Source: Cellulomonas wangsupingiae
GTDB taxonomy: Bacteria > Actinomycetota > Actinomycetes > Actinomycetales > Cellulomonadaceae
Assembly (NCBI RefSeq): GCF_024508275.1
Contig: NZ_CP101989.1
Span: 744,001 to 808,000, forward strand
DNA length: 64,000 nucleotides
Direction of reading: 5' to 3'
A program made the translations under genes and the position numbers. The notes under the pieces are model-generated. The model was not told where the DNA came from. It ran no database searches and was given only the letters and a program-made list of their open reading frames with translations. Below are positions 8,265 to 16,615 of this stretch, piece after piece. Each line of letters begins with the position of its first letter. Position 1 is the stretch's first letter.

Positions 8265-9262
8265 CGACCATCACCGGCCGCCAGAAGGCCGCGCTGCTGC
8301 TCATGCAGCTCGGCAAGGACCGCGCCGCGCGCGTCATGGCACAGCTCGACGTCACCGAGATGGAGGAGCTGACCTCCGAGATCCTGCGGCTCGACCGCGT
8401 GGACCAGTCCCTCGCGGACGAGGTCGTCGACGAGTTCCACGCCGCGGCCGAGATCGGGCCGGGCCTCGGCGGCGGCCTCGGGTTCGCCCAGCAGCTGCTC
8501 GAGGCGTCCGTCGGCAAGGAGCAGGCGGCCGGCATGATCGAGCGCCTCCAGGCGTCGATGGCCGGGCACTCGTTCGACTTCCTGCAGCAGGCCGACGCGC
8601 GCCAGGTCGTCTCGCTGCTCGACGGCGAGCACCCGCAGACGACCGCGCTGGTGCTCGCTCACCTGCGGCCCGACCACGCGTCGGCGATCCTCGCCGGCCT
8701 GCCGGAGGACCTGCGGGCCGACGTCGCGCACCGCATCGCCCTCATGGAGCGCGCGTCGCCCGACGTCGTCGCCGTGGTCACCGAGGCCCTGCAGCGCAAG
8801 GCGTCGGCCGTGCTCGCACCGCGCGAGCTGTCCGCCGTCGGCGGGGTGCAGCCGCTCGTCGAGATCATCAACCGCGCCGACCCGGCGACCGAGAAGTCGA
8901 TCCTCGAGGGCCTGTCCGCCCGCGACGAGGCGCTCGCCGACCAGGTGCGTGCCCTGATGTTCGTGTTCGGCGACGTCGTGCTGCTCGAGGACCGTGCCGT
9001 GCAGCTCGTGCTGCGGCAGGTCGAGACCGGCACGCTCGCGCAGGCCCTCAAGGGCTCGGGCCCGGACGTGCGGGACAAGATCCTGCGGAACATGTCCGAC
9101 CGTGCGCGCGAGAACCTCGTCGAGGAGATCGAGCTGCTCGGGCCCGTGCGCCTGTCGCAGGTCGAGGAGGCCCGCGCGGCGATCGTGCAGGTCATCCGCG
9201 GCCTGGAGGAGTCCGGCCAGATCGTCGTGCGGCGCGAGGGTGAGGACGAGCTCGTTGCGTGA
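8261..9262 (+). CDS. fliG: Flagellar motor switch protein FliG
   Basis: FliG is the rotor protein that contacts the stator and generates torque. The 333-residue protein has the full family length. It starts TGRQKAALLLMQLGKDRAAR, contains the middle-domain motif EHPQTTALVLAHL, and carries the C-terminal torque helix with charged residues (QALKGSGPDVRDKILRNMSD). The ATG overlaps the fliF stop. Confidence 0.97.
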   Translation: MTTITGRQKAALLLMQLGKDRAARVMAQLDVTEMEELTSEILRLDRVDQSLADEVVDEFHAAAEIGPGLGGGLGFAQQLLEASVGKEQAAGMIERLQASMAGHSFDFLQQADARQVVSLLDGEHPQTTALVLAHLRPDHASAILAGLPEDLRADVAHRIALMERASPDVVAVVTEALQRKASAVLAPRELSAVGGVQPLVEIINRADPATEKSILEGLSARDEALADQVRALMFVFGDVVLLEDRAVQLVLRQVETGTLAQALKGSGPDVRDKILRNMSDRARENLVEEIELLGPVRLSQVEEARAAIVQVIRGLEESGQIVVRREGEDELVA

Positions 9263-9923
9263 CCTCGACTTCGTGCCGATCCAGCGCGACCCGGCCTCCC
9301 GGTTCGCGCCGCGCCCCGACGCCCTCGTGACCGGCGACGGGCAGGCGCGGCCCGTCGCGTTCGCGCGCCTCGACCACCCCGCCGTGCCGGACCGGGCGGC
9401 GCACGCCGCCGGATGGGCCGCCGGGTACGCCGCCGGTGCCCGCCTCGCCGCCCAGGACGCGGCGGCGCAGGCGCAGCTGGTCGCCGACGAGCAGGCGCGC
9501 ACCGCGCAGGCGCGCGCGGTCGAGCACGCCGCGGCCCTCGCCGCGCTGGACGTCGCGGCACGCGCGCTCGACGCCCGCGAGGCGCCGGTGCTGGCCACCG
9601 CGCTCGCCACGGTGCACGAGGCCGCGCTCGCGCTCGCGACCGCCCTGCTGGGCGTCGAGCTCGCGGACGCGTCCGCCGCGGCCCGCGCCGCCCTCGCCCG
9701 CGTGCTCGACGCGCCCGACCTGCCCGACGGCACGGTCGTGCGGCTGCACCCGCGCGACGCGGCGGCACTGGCCGCCGCCGGGGGCGCCCCCGCCGGCCTC
9801 GAGGTGGTCCCGGACCCGACGCTCGAGCCCGGTGACGCGCTCGCGGAGCACGCCGACGGGGTGCTCGACGCGCGCCTGCGCGGTGCCGTGGACCGCGCCC
9901 GCGCCGCGCTGGCGGCGTCATGA
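9255..9923 (+). CDS. fliH: Flagellar assembly protein FliH
   Basis: FliH controls the export ATPase FliI. The 222-residue product has the Ala-rich GxxxG-like segment (HAAGWAAGYAAGARLAAQD, about residues 44-62) typical of FliH, an Ala/Gln-rich helix and a C-terminal region (LPDGTVVRLHPRDAAAL) like V-type stalk proteins. TTG at 9255 is chosen because GAGG lies nine bases upstream; an in-frame GTG at 9240 is the alternative. Either start lies inside the end of fliG. The stop overlaps fliI by 4 bp. Confidence 0.85.
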   Translation: MRDLDFVPIQRDPASRFAPRPDALVTGDGQARPVAFARLDHPAVPDRAAHAAGWAAGYAAGARLAAQDAAAQAQLVADEQARTAQARAVEHAAALAALDVAARALDAREAPVLATALATVHEAALALATALLGVELADASAAARAALARVLDAPDLPDGTVVRLHPRDAAALAAAGGAPAGLEVVPDPTLEPGDALAEHADGVLDARLRGAVDRARAALAAS

Positions 9924-11257
9924 CGACGACCGACGCGGCACCGGACGTGCGCGACGAGCGCTGGCTGCGCGCCCTGCGCGCGGCGCGGCCCGTGCGGGTC
10001 GGCCGCGTGCGCGGCGTCGTCGGGCTGTCGATCGAGACCGTGGGCACGCCCGCGGCCGTCGGTGAGCTCGTCACGATCGGCGACGGCGACGACGCGGTCA
10101 CCGCCGAGGTCGTCGCGACCGCCGGGGGAGCGACCCGCTGCATGCCGCTCGGCCCCACGCGCGGCCTGCGGGCCGGCCTGCCGGTGCGTGCGCACGGCGA
10201 AGGGCTGCTCGTCCCCGTGGGCACCGGGCTGCTGGGGCGCGTCCTGGACGGCCTGGGCCGGCCGATCGACGGCCGCGGGCCGCTCGACGTCGAGGCCCGC
10301 GTCGCGCTCGACGTGGCCGCGCCGCACCCGCTGGAGCGCACCCGCGTCGCGGAGGCGATGCCGCTCGGGGTGCGCGTGCTCGACACGCTCGTCACGGCGG
10401 GCCGGGGCCAGCGGCTCGGGCTGTTCGCCGGGTCCGGCGTCGGCAAGTCGAGCCTGCTGTCGATGATCGCGCGCGGCACCGAGGCCGAGGTCGCGGTCAT
10501 CGCGCTCGTCGGCGAGCGGGGCCGTGAGGTCCGCGAGTTCCTCGAGGACGACCTGGGGCCCGAGGGCCTGGCGCGCTCGGTCGTCGTCGTCGCGACGTCC
10601 GACCAGCCGCCGCTGGTGCGGCTGCGCTCGGCGTTCGTCGCCACGCGCATCGCCGAGCACCTGCGCGACCAGGGACGCCACGCGGTGCTGATGATGGACT
10701 CGCTGACCCGCGTCGCGATGGCGCAGCGCGAGATCGGCCTGTCCGTCGGGGAGCCGCCCGCGACCCGCGGCTACCCGCCCAGCACGTTCGCGCTGCTCGC
10801 GCGCCTGCTCGAGCGTGCCGGCACGGGCCCCACCGGCTCGGTGACCGGCCTGTACACCGTGCTCGTGGACGGCGACGACCACAACGAGCCGATCGCCGAC
10901 GCCGCCCGCTCGATCCTCGACGGGCACGTCGTGCTGGACCGGCGGCTGGCCGTCGCGGGGCACTTCCCGTCCGTCGACGCGCTCGGGTCCGTCTCGCGCG
11001 TCGCGTCGCGCGTGTGCGACCCGCGCCAGCTCGCCGACGCCGCGCGGCTGCGCGCGGTGATGGCCGCGCGCCGCCAGGCGCAGGACCTGATCGACGTCGG
11101 TGCGTACGTCGCGGGGTCGAACCCGCTCGTCGACACGGCGGTCACGCACGCGGGCGCGATCGACGCGTTCCTGCAGCAGGGGATGGACGAGCGCGCGGGG
11201 GCCGCCGACTCGTGGGGGCGGCTGCGCGCGCTCGTGCAGCGGATGGGGGAGTCATGA
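9920..11257 (+). CDS. fliI: Flagellar export ATPase FliI
   Basis: FliI is the hexameric ATPase of the flagellar type III export system. The 445-residue protein has the Walker A loop GSGVGKSS with Lys176, the signature ALVGERGREVREFLEDDLG, Walker B (HAVLMMDSLTRVAMAQREI) and the GYPPSTFALLARLLERAG loop. The length is normal. It overlaps fliH and fliJ by 4 bp each. Confidence 0.97.
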   Translation: MTTTDAAPDVRDERWLRALRAARPVRVGRVRGVVGLSIETVGTPAAVGELVTIGDGDDAVTAEVVATAGGATRCMPLGPTRGLRAGLPVRAHGEGLLVPVGTGLLGRVLDGLGRPIDGRGPLDVEARVALDVAAPHPLERTRVAEAMPLGVRVLDTLVTAGRGQRLGLFAGSGVGKSSLLSMIARGTEAEVAVIALVGERGREVREFLEDDLGPEGLARSVVVVATSDQPPLVRLRSAFVATRIAEHLRDQGRHAVLMMDSLTRVAMAQREIGLSVGEPPATRGYPPSTFALLARLLERAGTGPTGSVTGLYTVLVDGDDHNEPIADAARSILDGHVVLDRRLAVAGHFPSVDALGSVSRVASRVCDPRQLADAARLRAVMAARRQAQDLIDVGAYVAGSNPLVDTAVTHAGAIDAFLQQGMDERAGAADSWGRLRALVQRMGES

Positions 11258-11691
11258 GGCGACCGTTCCCGCTGGCCGGGCTGCTGCGCGTGCGCGCGAT
11301 GGCGGAGGACACCGCCGCCGCCGAGCTCGCCGCCGCGCGCCGCGGCGAGCGCAGCGCGCAGGAGCGTGCCGCGCGCACGGCCGAGGCCCTGGGCGGCTCG
11401 CGGGCGCCGGGCGAGGCCGACCTGGCCGCCTGGCAGGCCGCGATCGCCGCGCGGATCGCGCTGTCGTCGCTGCTCACCGAGGACACCGCGGCCCTGCGCC
11501 ACGCGCAGGACGAGGTGGGCGGGCGGCAGCGCGACTGGACCGCGGCGCGCATCCGCACGCGCGCCGTCGAGCGGCTGCGCGACAAGCACGAGGTGGAGGT
11601 GCGCGCGCAGGACGAGCGGGCCGAGCAGGCCGTGCTCGACGAGGTCGCGTCGCGCAGCACCACCCCCGTCTCCCCGGAGGAGGACGCATGA
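11254..11691 (+). CDS. fliJ: Flagellar export protein FliJ
   Basis: FliJ is the coiled-coil stalk of the export ATPase. The 145-residue product is almost entirely helical, rich in Ala, Glu and Arg (ERSAQERAARTAEA, later DKHEVEVRAQDERAEQAVLD), and has the usual size and place after fliI. The start is conventional, with a 4-bp overlap to fliI. Sequence conservation in FliJ is low, so the call rests on position, length and coiled-coil character. Confidence 0.85.
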   Translation: MRRPFPLAGLLRVRAMAEDTAAAELAAARRGERSAQERAARTAEALGGSRAPGEADLAAWQAAIAARIALSSLLTEDTAALRHAQDEVGGRQRDWTAARIRTRAVERLRDKHEVEVRAQDERAEQAVLDEVASRSTTPVSPEEDA

Positions 11692-13058
11692 GAACCGCCG
11701 CCGTGACCCCCGCCGGGCTGCCGCCGCGCACCCCCGACGCCCCGCGCGGCGCGGCCGGCGGCGACGCGTTCGCCGACGTGCTGCGCGCGCAGGAGGCCCG
11801 CGTCGGCGCGGACCGGCACGGGCGCGCCGAGCGTCCGGACCGTCCCGACCGCACGGACCGTCCCGACCGCACGGAGCGCTTCGAGCGCGCCGACCGCCCC
11901 GACCGCCCGGACCGTCCCGACCGCGCCGAGCGTCCCGACCGTCCCGACCGTCCCGACCCCGTCACCCCGCGCAGCGGTGCCCGCGCGTCGGAGGGCTCGC
12001 CCGACGGTGACGCGCTCCCCGCCGGTGCTCCCACGGCCCTCGGCACCCCGCCGCCGGCCGACGCGCCGGCGGCCGTGACGGCCCAGGCCGCCTCCGTCGT
12101 CCCGACCGCCGCAGCGCCGACGGCCCCGTCGGGTGCCGCCGTCGCGCCCACGACCGACGAGGGCGTCACGCCGTCCGTCCCGGGCACCTCCGCCGGTGCC
12201 CCGGGTGCCGCCGTCGGCGCGATCGCTCCGGGTGCGGCGCACGCCGCCGCCGCGCCGGGCGCCCCGGGTGCCGCCGCGGGTGCGTCGCTCCCGGACGCAG
12301 GCACGCCCGTCGCAGCACCGTCCGCCGCCGGACCGTCCGTGCCCACCGCCACCACGACGTCCGCGACCACGACGTCCACGTCCGCGCAGGCGCCGTCGGC
12401 CGACGGGCAGCCCGCCGCGGGGTCGTCGGCCACCGCGCCGCTCGCGGCCGATCCCGGCGCGGCCCAGTCCACCGCCGGTGAGCGCGGCGCGCCGCTGCCG
12501 ACCGACGCCCGGACGACTCCCGCCGCGTCGCCCGCCGTCCCGCCGACCGCCGCGCCCGCCGTCGCGCTCGCGCCCGCGCCGTCGGCCGCACCGGCACCGA
12601 CGGCCCCGCCCGTCGCACCTCCCGCGACGCCCGAGGTGCCGCTCGCCGAGCAGCTCGGGGCGCGCCTGCGGTCCGTCGGCGGCCTCGGTGCCGGCCGGCA
12701 CGTGCTCACCGTCCCCATCGACCCCGAGCACCTCGGCCCGGTGCGGGTCGTCGCGCACATCACCGGTGACGTCGTCCGCCTCGACCTCGTGGGTGCGAGC
12801 GACGCGGCGCGCGACGCGCTGCGGGCCGCCCTCGCCGACCTACGGCGCGACCTGCAGGCCGCGGGCCTGCAGGCCGAGCTGGGCCTCGGCGGACGGCCCG
12901 AGCGCGGTGCGCACGACCCGGCGGGACGCGACGGCGGCGGCCCGGCGCCCGACCGGCCCGGTGGACGCCCCGCGCGCGCCACCCCCGACGCGGTCCCCGC
13001 GCCGACCACCGACCCGACCCCACCCGCGCGCCGCGGCGCGCTCGACCTCGTCGTCTGA
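11688..13058 (+). CDS. fliK: Flagellar hook-length control protein FliK
   Basis: FliK measures hook length and switches export specificity. The 456-residue protein has a short N-terminal part, a charged tandem-repeat block (residues about 46-91, units of R-P-D), a long Ala/Pro/Thr-rich disordered ruler (about 95-315) and the conserved C-terminal hook-length domain (GRHVLTVPIDPEHLGPVRVV, then RLDLVGASDAARDALRAALA). The tail is Pro/Arg-rich. It overlaps fliJ by 4 bp, and flgD follows 12 bp later. Confidence 0.92.
   Translation: MRTAAVTPAGLPPRTPDAPRGAAGGDAFADVLRAQEARVGADRHGRAERPDRPDRTDRPDRTERFERADRPDRPDRPDRAERPDRPDRPDPVTPRSGARASEGSPDGDALPAGAPTALGTPPPADAPAAVTAQAASVVPTAAAPTAPSGAAVAPTTDEGVTPSVPGTSAGAPGAAVGAIAPGAAHAAAAPGAPGAAAGASLPDAGTPVAAPSAAGPSVPTATTTSATTTSTSAQAPSADGQPAAGSSATAPLAADPGAAQSTAGERGAPLPTDARTTPAASPAVPPTAAPAVALAPAPSAAPAPTAPPVAPPATPEVPLAEQLGARLRSVGGLGAGRHVLTVPIDPEHLGPVRVVAHITGDVVRLDLVGASDAARDALRAALADLRRDLQAAGLQAELGLGGRPERGAHDPAGRDGGGPAPDRPGGRPARATPDAVPAPTTDPTPPARRGALDLVV
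11823..11960 (+). repeat. Tandem repeat encoding R-P-D units in fliK
   Basis: About 138 bp made of 9- to 15-bp units around CGTCCCGACCG. They encode runs of Arg-Pro-Asp with occasional Arg-Thr-Asp or Ala-Glu-Arg. It lies wholly within the fliK frame and every unit length is a multiple of three. Confidence 0.85.
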
Positions 13059-13070
13059 CGCGGAGGCCCC

Positions 13071-13586
13071 ATGAGCATCGACACGTCCTACGCGCAGCAC
13101 GGCGCGTCGCGGACCACCACCGACGGCACGTCGACGGACGCCGCCACCGACGGCGGCTCGCTCGACAAGCAGGCCTTCCTGGAGCTGCTGGTCACCCAGC
13201 TGCGCTACCAGGACCCCACCAGCCCGATGGACACGTCCCAGCTCATGGCGCAGACCACGCAGCTGACGACGATGGAACGGCTCGTCGAGCTGTCGGACAC
13301 GCAGCGCGAGGCCTTCGCGCTGCAGATGCGCTCGTCCGCCGCGGCCCTCGTCGGCCAGGAGGTCCGGTGGGAGGACGAGGACGGCACGTCGCACACCGGC
13401 GTCGTCACGGGCGTGTCCTACGCGTCCGCCGTCCCGACCGTCCGCGTCGGCGACGTGGACCTGCGGCTCGACGCGATCGCGGCCGTCACGACCCCGGGCG
13501 CCTCGCCCTCCCCGAGCACGCCCGCCCCGACCACCCCGCCACCGGCGGGCACGGACACCCCCGCCCCCGCCACCCCCGCCGCCTGA
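13071..13586 (+). CDS. flgD: Flagellar hook assembly scaffold FlgD
   Basis: FlgD caps the growing hook and is lost after assembly. The 171-residue protein has the diagnostic N-terminal segment (LDKQAFLELLVTQLRYQDPT, then SPMDTSQLMAQ, about residues 31-61) and a shorter C-terminal domain (ALVGQEVRWED) than in enteric FlgD. It ends in a Pro/Thr/Ala-rich tail. A GCGGAGG-like site precedes the ATG. Confidence 0.93.
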   Translation: MSIDTSYAQHGASRTTTDGTSTDAATDGGSLDKQAFLELLVTQLRYQDPTSPMDTSQLMAQTTQLTTMERLVELSDTQREAFALQMRSSAAALVGQEVRWEDEDGTSHTGVVTGVSYASAVPTVRVGDVDLRLDAIAAVTTPGASPSPSTPAPTTPPPAGTDTPAPATPAA

Positions 13587-13610
13587 CGCGGACCTTCGAA
13601 GGGAACCCCC

Positions 13611-14789
13611 ATGCTCCGCTCGCTCTTCTCCGGCATCAGCGGTCTGCGCAGCCACCAGACCATGCTCGACGTGACCGGCAACAACATCGCCAACGTCAAC
13701 ACCACCGGCTTCAAGTCCTCGCAGGTGCAGTTCCAGGACACCCTGAGCCAGGTGCTCACCAACGCCGGCGGCGCGCAGGACGGCGTCGGCGGCACCAACC
13801 CGGCGCAGGTCGGCCTGGGTGTGCGCGTCGCGGGCGTCACCACGACGTTCACGCAGGGCGCCGCGCAGACCACCGGCCGCAGCACCGACATGATGGTGCA
13901 GGGCGACGGCTTCTTCGTCGTGCGCAAGGGCACCGAGACCTTCTACACGCGCGCCGGCTCGTTCGACTTCGACGCGACCGGCCAGATGGTGCTCCCGGGC
14001 GACGGCGCGCTGGTGCAGGGCTGGGCGGCGGTCGACGGTGAGATCGACACCGACTCCGAGCTGACCGACCTGCGCGTGCCGGCGGGCACGACGATGGCGG
14101 CCGTCGCGTCGCGGCGTGCGACCTTCGAGGGCAACCTCGACTCGGCTGCCGCGGACGGCACGACGAAGTCCCTGACGATGAAGCTGTACGACGCGGTCGG
14201 CACGGAGCGCACGCTCGTCGTGACGTTCACGAAGTCGACGGCCGGCTGGGGCGTGGCCGCGACCGACGGCGCCGACACCCAGGGGTCCCAGCCCGTCACG
14301 TTCGACGCGGCCGGGAAGATCACCTCGCCGACGTCCCTGCAGATCGGCGGCGTCGAGGTCGACCTGACGACGATGACCGGCTACGCGGGTCTCGACACCG
14401 CCCAGGCCGTCGAGCAGGACGGGCAGGCGGCGGGCACGCTGCTGTCGTTCGCCCTCGGCGCCGACGGCACCATCACCGGCGCGTTCAGCAACGGGCTCAA
14501 GCAGGTCGTCGGGCGGATCGCGCTCGGTGCGTTCACCAACCCGGCGGGCCTGGAGAAGGCGGGCGGCTCGCTGTACCGCACGACCGTCAACTCCGGCGAG
14601 CCGCAGGTCGGCACGGCCGGCACGGGCGGGCGCGGGTCGCTGGCCGGCGGCGCGCTCGAGATGTCCAACGTCGACCTGTCGAGCGAGTTCACCAACCTCA
14701 TCGTGGCGCAGCGCGGGTTCCAGGCGAACTCCCGCATCATCACCACGTCCGACGAGGTGCTGAACGAGCTGGTCAACCTCAAGCGCTGA
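13611..14789 (+). CDS. flgE: Flagellar hook protein FlgE
   Basis: FlgE builds the hook. The 392-residue protein starts with MLRSLFSGISGLRSHQTMLD followed by TGNNIANVNTTGFKSS, the hook/rod signature, has the FlgE D1 region (GDGFFVVRKGTETFYTRAGS), and ends with FTNLIVAQRGFQANSRIITT and DEVLNELVNL. GAAGGGA precedes the ATG. No flgF or flgG is found in the window, so this is the only large hook/rod-type protein besides FlgK. Confidence 0.96.
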   Translation: MLRSLFSGISGLRSHQTMLDVTGNNIANVNTTGFKSSQVQFQDTLSQVLTNAGGAQDGVGGTNPAQVGLGVRVAGVTTTFTQGAAQTTGRSTDMMVQGDGFFVVRKGTETFYTRAGSFDFDATGQMVLPGDGALVQGWAAVDGEIDTDSELTDLRVPAGTTMAAVASRRATFEGNLDSAAADGTTKSLTMKLYDAVGTERTLVVTFTKSTAGWGVAATDGADTQGSQPVTFDAAGKITSPTSLQIGGVEVDLTTMTGYAGLDTAQAVEQDGQAAGTLLSFALGADGTITGAFSNGLKQVVGRIALGAFTNPAGLEKAGGSLYRTTVNSGEPQVGTAGTGGRGSLAGGALEMSNVDLSSEFTNLIVAQRGFQANSRIITTSDEVLNELVNLKR

Positions 14790-14791
14790 CG

Positions 14792-15397
14792 GTGGACGGC
14801 ATCACGGCCATCGCGTCACGCATGGCACAGATCCGCGAGCTCGTCGCGCCGCCCTCGGTCGCACCGGTGCAGGTCACCGCGACCGGGGGCGCCGCGACGG
14901 CCACGAGCGCGACGGCGTTCGCCGACGCGCTCACCCAGGCCGCGGCGGCGTACCCGGCGACGACGGTCGACACGTCGCCGTCGTCGGTGCGCCGCATCAA
15001 CGGCGACATGCTGCCGAACGGGCTCGCGGGCCACCGCAACGGCAAGGTGCCCGACGCGGCCATGACGGCCGTGGGCGACACCGGGCACCGGCTGTGGCAG
15101 CCCGCGGCGCAGCAGCTCGAGAAGCTGATCGCCGACGCCCGCGCGCAGGGCGTGACCATCGGCATCACGGACTCGTACCGCACCTACGACACCCAGGTCG
15201 ACCTGGTGCGGCGCAAGGGCCTGTACTCCCAGGGCGGGCTGGCCGCCGCGCCGGGCACGTCCGACCACGGCTGGGGCCTGGCGGCCGACCTGCGCCTCGA
15301 CGACCGCGCGCAGGCGTGGATGCGCGCCAACGCCGGCCGGTACGGCTTCGCCGAGGACACGCCGCGCGAGCCGTGGCACTGGGCGTACCAGACCTGA
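14792..15397 (+). CDS. VanY/M15-type D-Ala-D-Ala carboxypeptidase in the flagellar operon
   Basis: M15-family enzymes are zinc peptidases that cut peptidoglycan stem peptides. The 201-residue protein has the zinc motif SDHGWGLAADL (His159 and Asp166 as ligands) and the C-terminal EPWHWAY (His196 as third ligand); Arg130 and Tyr132 in SYRTYDTQ fit the substrate pocket. There is no signal peptide. Instead the N-terminus (MDGITAIASRMAQIREL) resembles the short helix found in flagellar cell-wall hydrolases, so export through the flagellar system is likely (inference). It starts at a GTG two bases after flgE and is probably the substitute for the FlgJ muramidase, opening the wall for the rod. Confidence 0.85.
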   Translation: MDGITAIASRMAQIRELVAPPSVAPVQVTATGGAATATSATAFADALTQAAAAYPATTVDTSPSSVRRINGDMLPNGLAGHRNGKVPDAAMTAVGDTGHRLWQPAAQQLEKLIADARAQGVTIGITDSYRTYDTQVDLVRRKGLYSQGGLAAAPGTSDHGWGLAADLRLDDRAQAWMRANAGRYGFAEDTPREPWHWAYQT

Positions 15398-15431
15398 CGC
15401 GCGCCGACAAGGACGAAGCGCCCGCCGACGC

Positions 15432-15460
15432 CTCAGACGCCGGCCGCACCTGCCGATGGG
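15432..15460 (+). promoter_or_regulatory. Flagellar sigma promoter of the flbD-motA operon
   Basis: CTCA (15432-15435), 16 bases, GCCGATGGG (15452-15460). The leader is about 85 bases before the GTG of the flbD-like gene. Confidence 0.75.
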
Positions 15461-15551
15461 CAGGACGCACCCCACGGACGGGGAGCGCGCGGCACGACGT
15501 GCACGAGCAGGGCGGGCCGCACCGCAGCAAGGACCAGGGACGGGATGTGCC

Positions 15552-15839
15552 GTGATCGTCGTGACACGACTGAACGGGGGCAGGTTCGGGGTGAACCCCG
15601 ACCTGGTCCAACGGGTGGACAGCGCACCCGACACGATCCTCACGCTCGTCGACGGGACGAAGCTCATCGTCCAGGAGACGCTCGAGGAGGTCATCGAGCT
15701 CGTCCAGGAGCAGCGTGCGGCGCTGCTCGCCCGGGCCCGTGACGTCGAGCGGCTGCGCGCGGTCCAGGCCGTCCCGGACCTCGAGCACGACACCGGCGAG
15801 CCCCCGCCGCCCGTGCAGCTGCGACCGAGGAACCGCTGA
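15552..15839 (+). CDS. flbD: FlbD-family flagellar protein
   Basis: This small protein family of Gram-positive flagellar operons (SwrD in Bacillus) promotes motor power. The 95-residue product matches across the first 60 residues: MIVVTRLNGGRFGVNPDLVQ, then APDTILTLVDGTKLIVQETL. The last 35 residues are a charged/Pro-rich extension. The start is GTG. The stop overlaps the motA ATG by one base, which supports a stator-related role. Confidence 0.9.
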   Translation: MIVVTRLNGGRFGVNPDLVQRVDSAPDTILTLVDGTKLIVQETLEEVIELVQEQRAALLARARDVERLRAVQAVPDLEHDTGEPPPPVQLRPRNR

Positions 15840-16615
15840 TGGACCCCGCCGGCATCGTCGGGATCATCGTCGCGTTCGGCGCCATCTTCGCGGCCCTGGT
15901 GCTCGAGGGTGCCGACCCGATGTCGATCGTGCTGCCCGCGCCGCTCCTGCTGGTGTGGGGCGGCACGCTGGGCGTCGGCCTGGCCGGGCACACGCTCAAG
16001 GACGCCGCCGCCGCCTTCGCCGCCGTGCCCCGCGCCCTGCGCGCCCGGGCACCCCGCGCCGGCGCGAACGTCGACACCGTCGTGCGGCTCGCCGAGCGCG
16101 CCCGCCGCGAGGGTCTGCTCGCCCTGGAGGAGGACGCCCGGGCGGTCGAGGACCCGTTCCTGCGCGAGGGGCTGCAGGCCGCGATCGACGGCACCGACCC
16201 CGAGGACCTGCGGGTGATCCTCGAGGACCGCATCGCCACCAAGCGCGCGGCCGACCGGGTCAGCTCGAAGTACTTCGTCGACATGGGCGGCTACGCGCCG
16301 ACGATCGGCATCATCGGCACCGTCATCTCCCTCGTCCACGTGCTCGAGAACCTCGCCGACCCCAGCTCGCTCGGCCACTCCATCGCGGCGGCGTTCGTGG
16401 CCACGCTGTGGGGGATCCTGTCGGCCAACGTGGTCTGGCTGCCGCTGGGCACCCGCATCCGGCGGATCTCCGACCTGGAGTGCCGGCAGATGGAGGTCAC
16501 CCTCGAGGGCCTGCTCGCCGTGCAGTCCGGTGCGAACCCGCGCCTCGTCAGCGAGCGGCTGCGCAGCCTCGTGCCCGACGCCGAGACCCGCTCGTCGCGC
16601 ACGGAGGCGGCGTGA
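15839..16615 (+). CDS. motA: Flagellar stator protein MotA
   Basis: MotA is the multi-pass stator subunit that couples ion flow to rotation. The 258-residue protein has four membrane segments (about residues 3-23, 29-49, 150-172, 182-203), the cytoplasmic loop between helices 2 and 3, and the conserved FVDMGGYAPTIGIIGTVISL region with the proline next to helix 3. The length fits MotA. It overlaps flbD and motB. Confidence 0.95.
   Translation: MDPAGIVGIIVAFGAIFAALVLEGADPMSIVLPAPLLLVWGGTLGVGLAGHTLKDAAAAFAAVPRALRARAPRAGANVDTVVRLAERARREGLLALEEDARAVEDPFLREGLQAAIDGTDPEDLRVILEDRIATKRAADRVSSKYFVDMGGYAPTIGIIGTVISLVHVLENLADPSSLGHSIAAAFVATLWGILSANVVWLPLGTRIRRISDLECRQMEVTLEGLLAVQSGANPRLVSERLRSLVPDAETRSSRTEAA

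Noticed and set aside
8069..11149. Very long minus-strand ORF (1026 codons) opposite fliF-fliI
   Set aside because: It is antisense to well-conserved flagellar genes, has Arg/Ala/Gly-biased composition and matches no family; such open frames are an effect of high GC codon use.
11823..11960. CRISPR-like repeats in fliK
   Set aside because: Short contiguous coding units without spacers.
13222..13236. CCCGATGG in flgD as another flagellar promoter
   Set aside because: It is inside the conserved FlgD coding motif and lacks CTCA 16 bases upstream.
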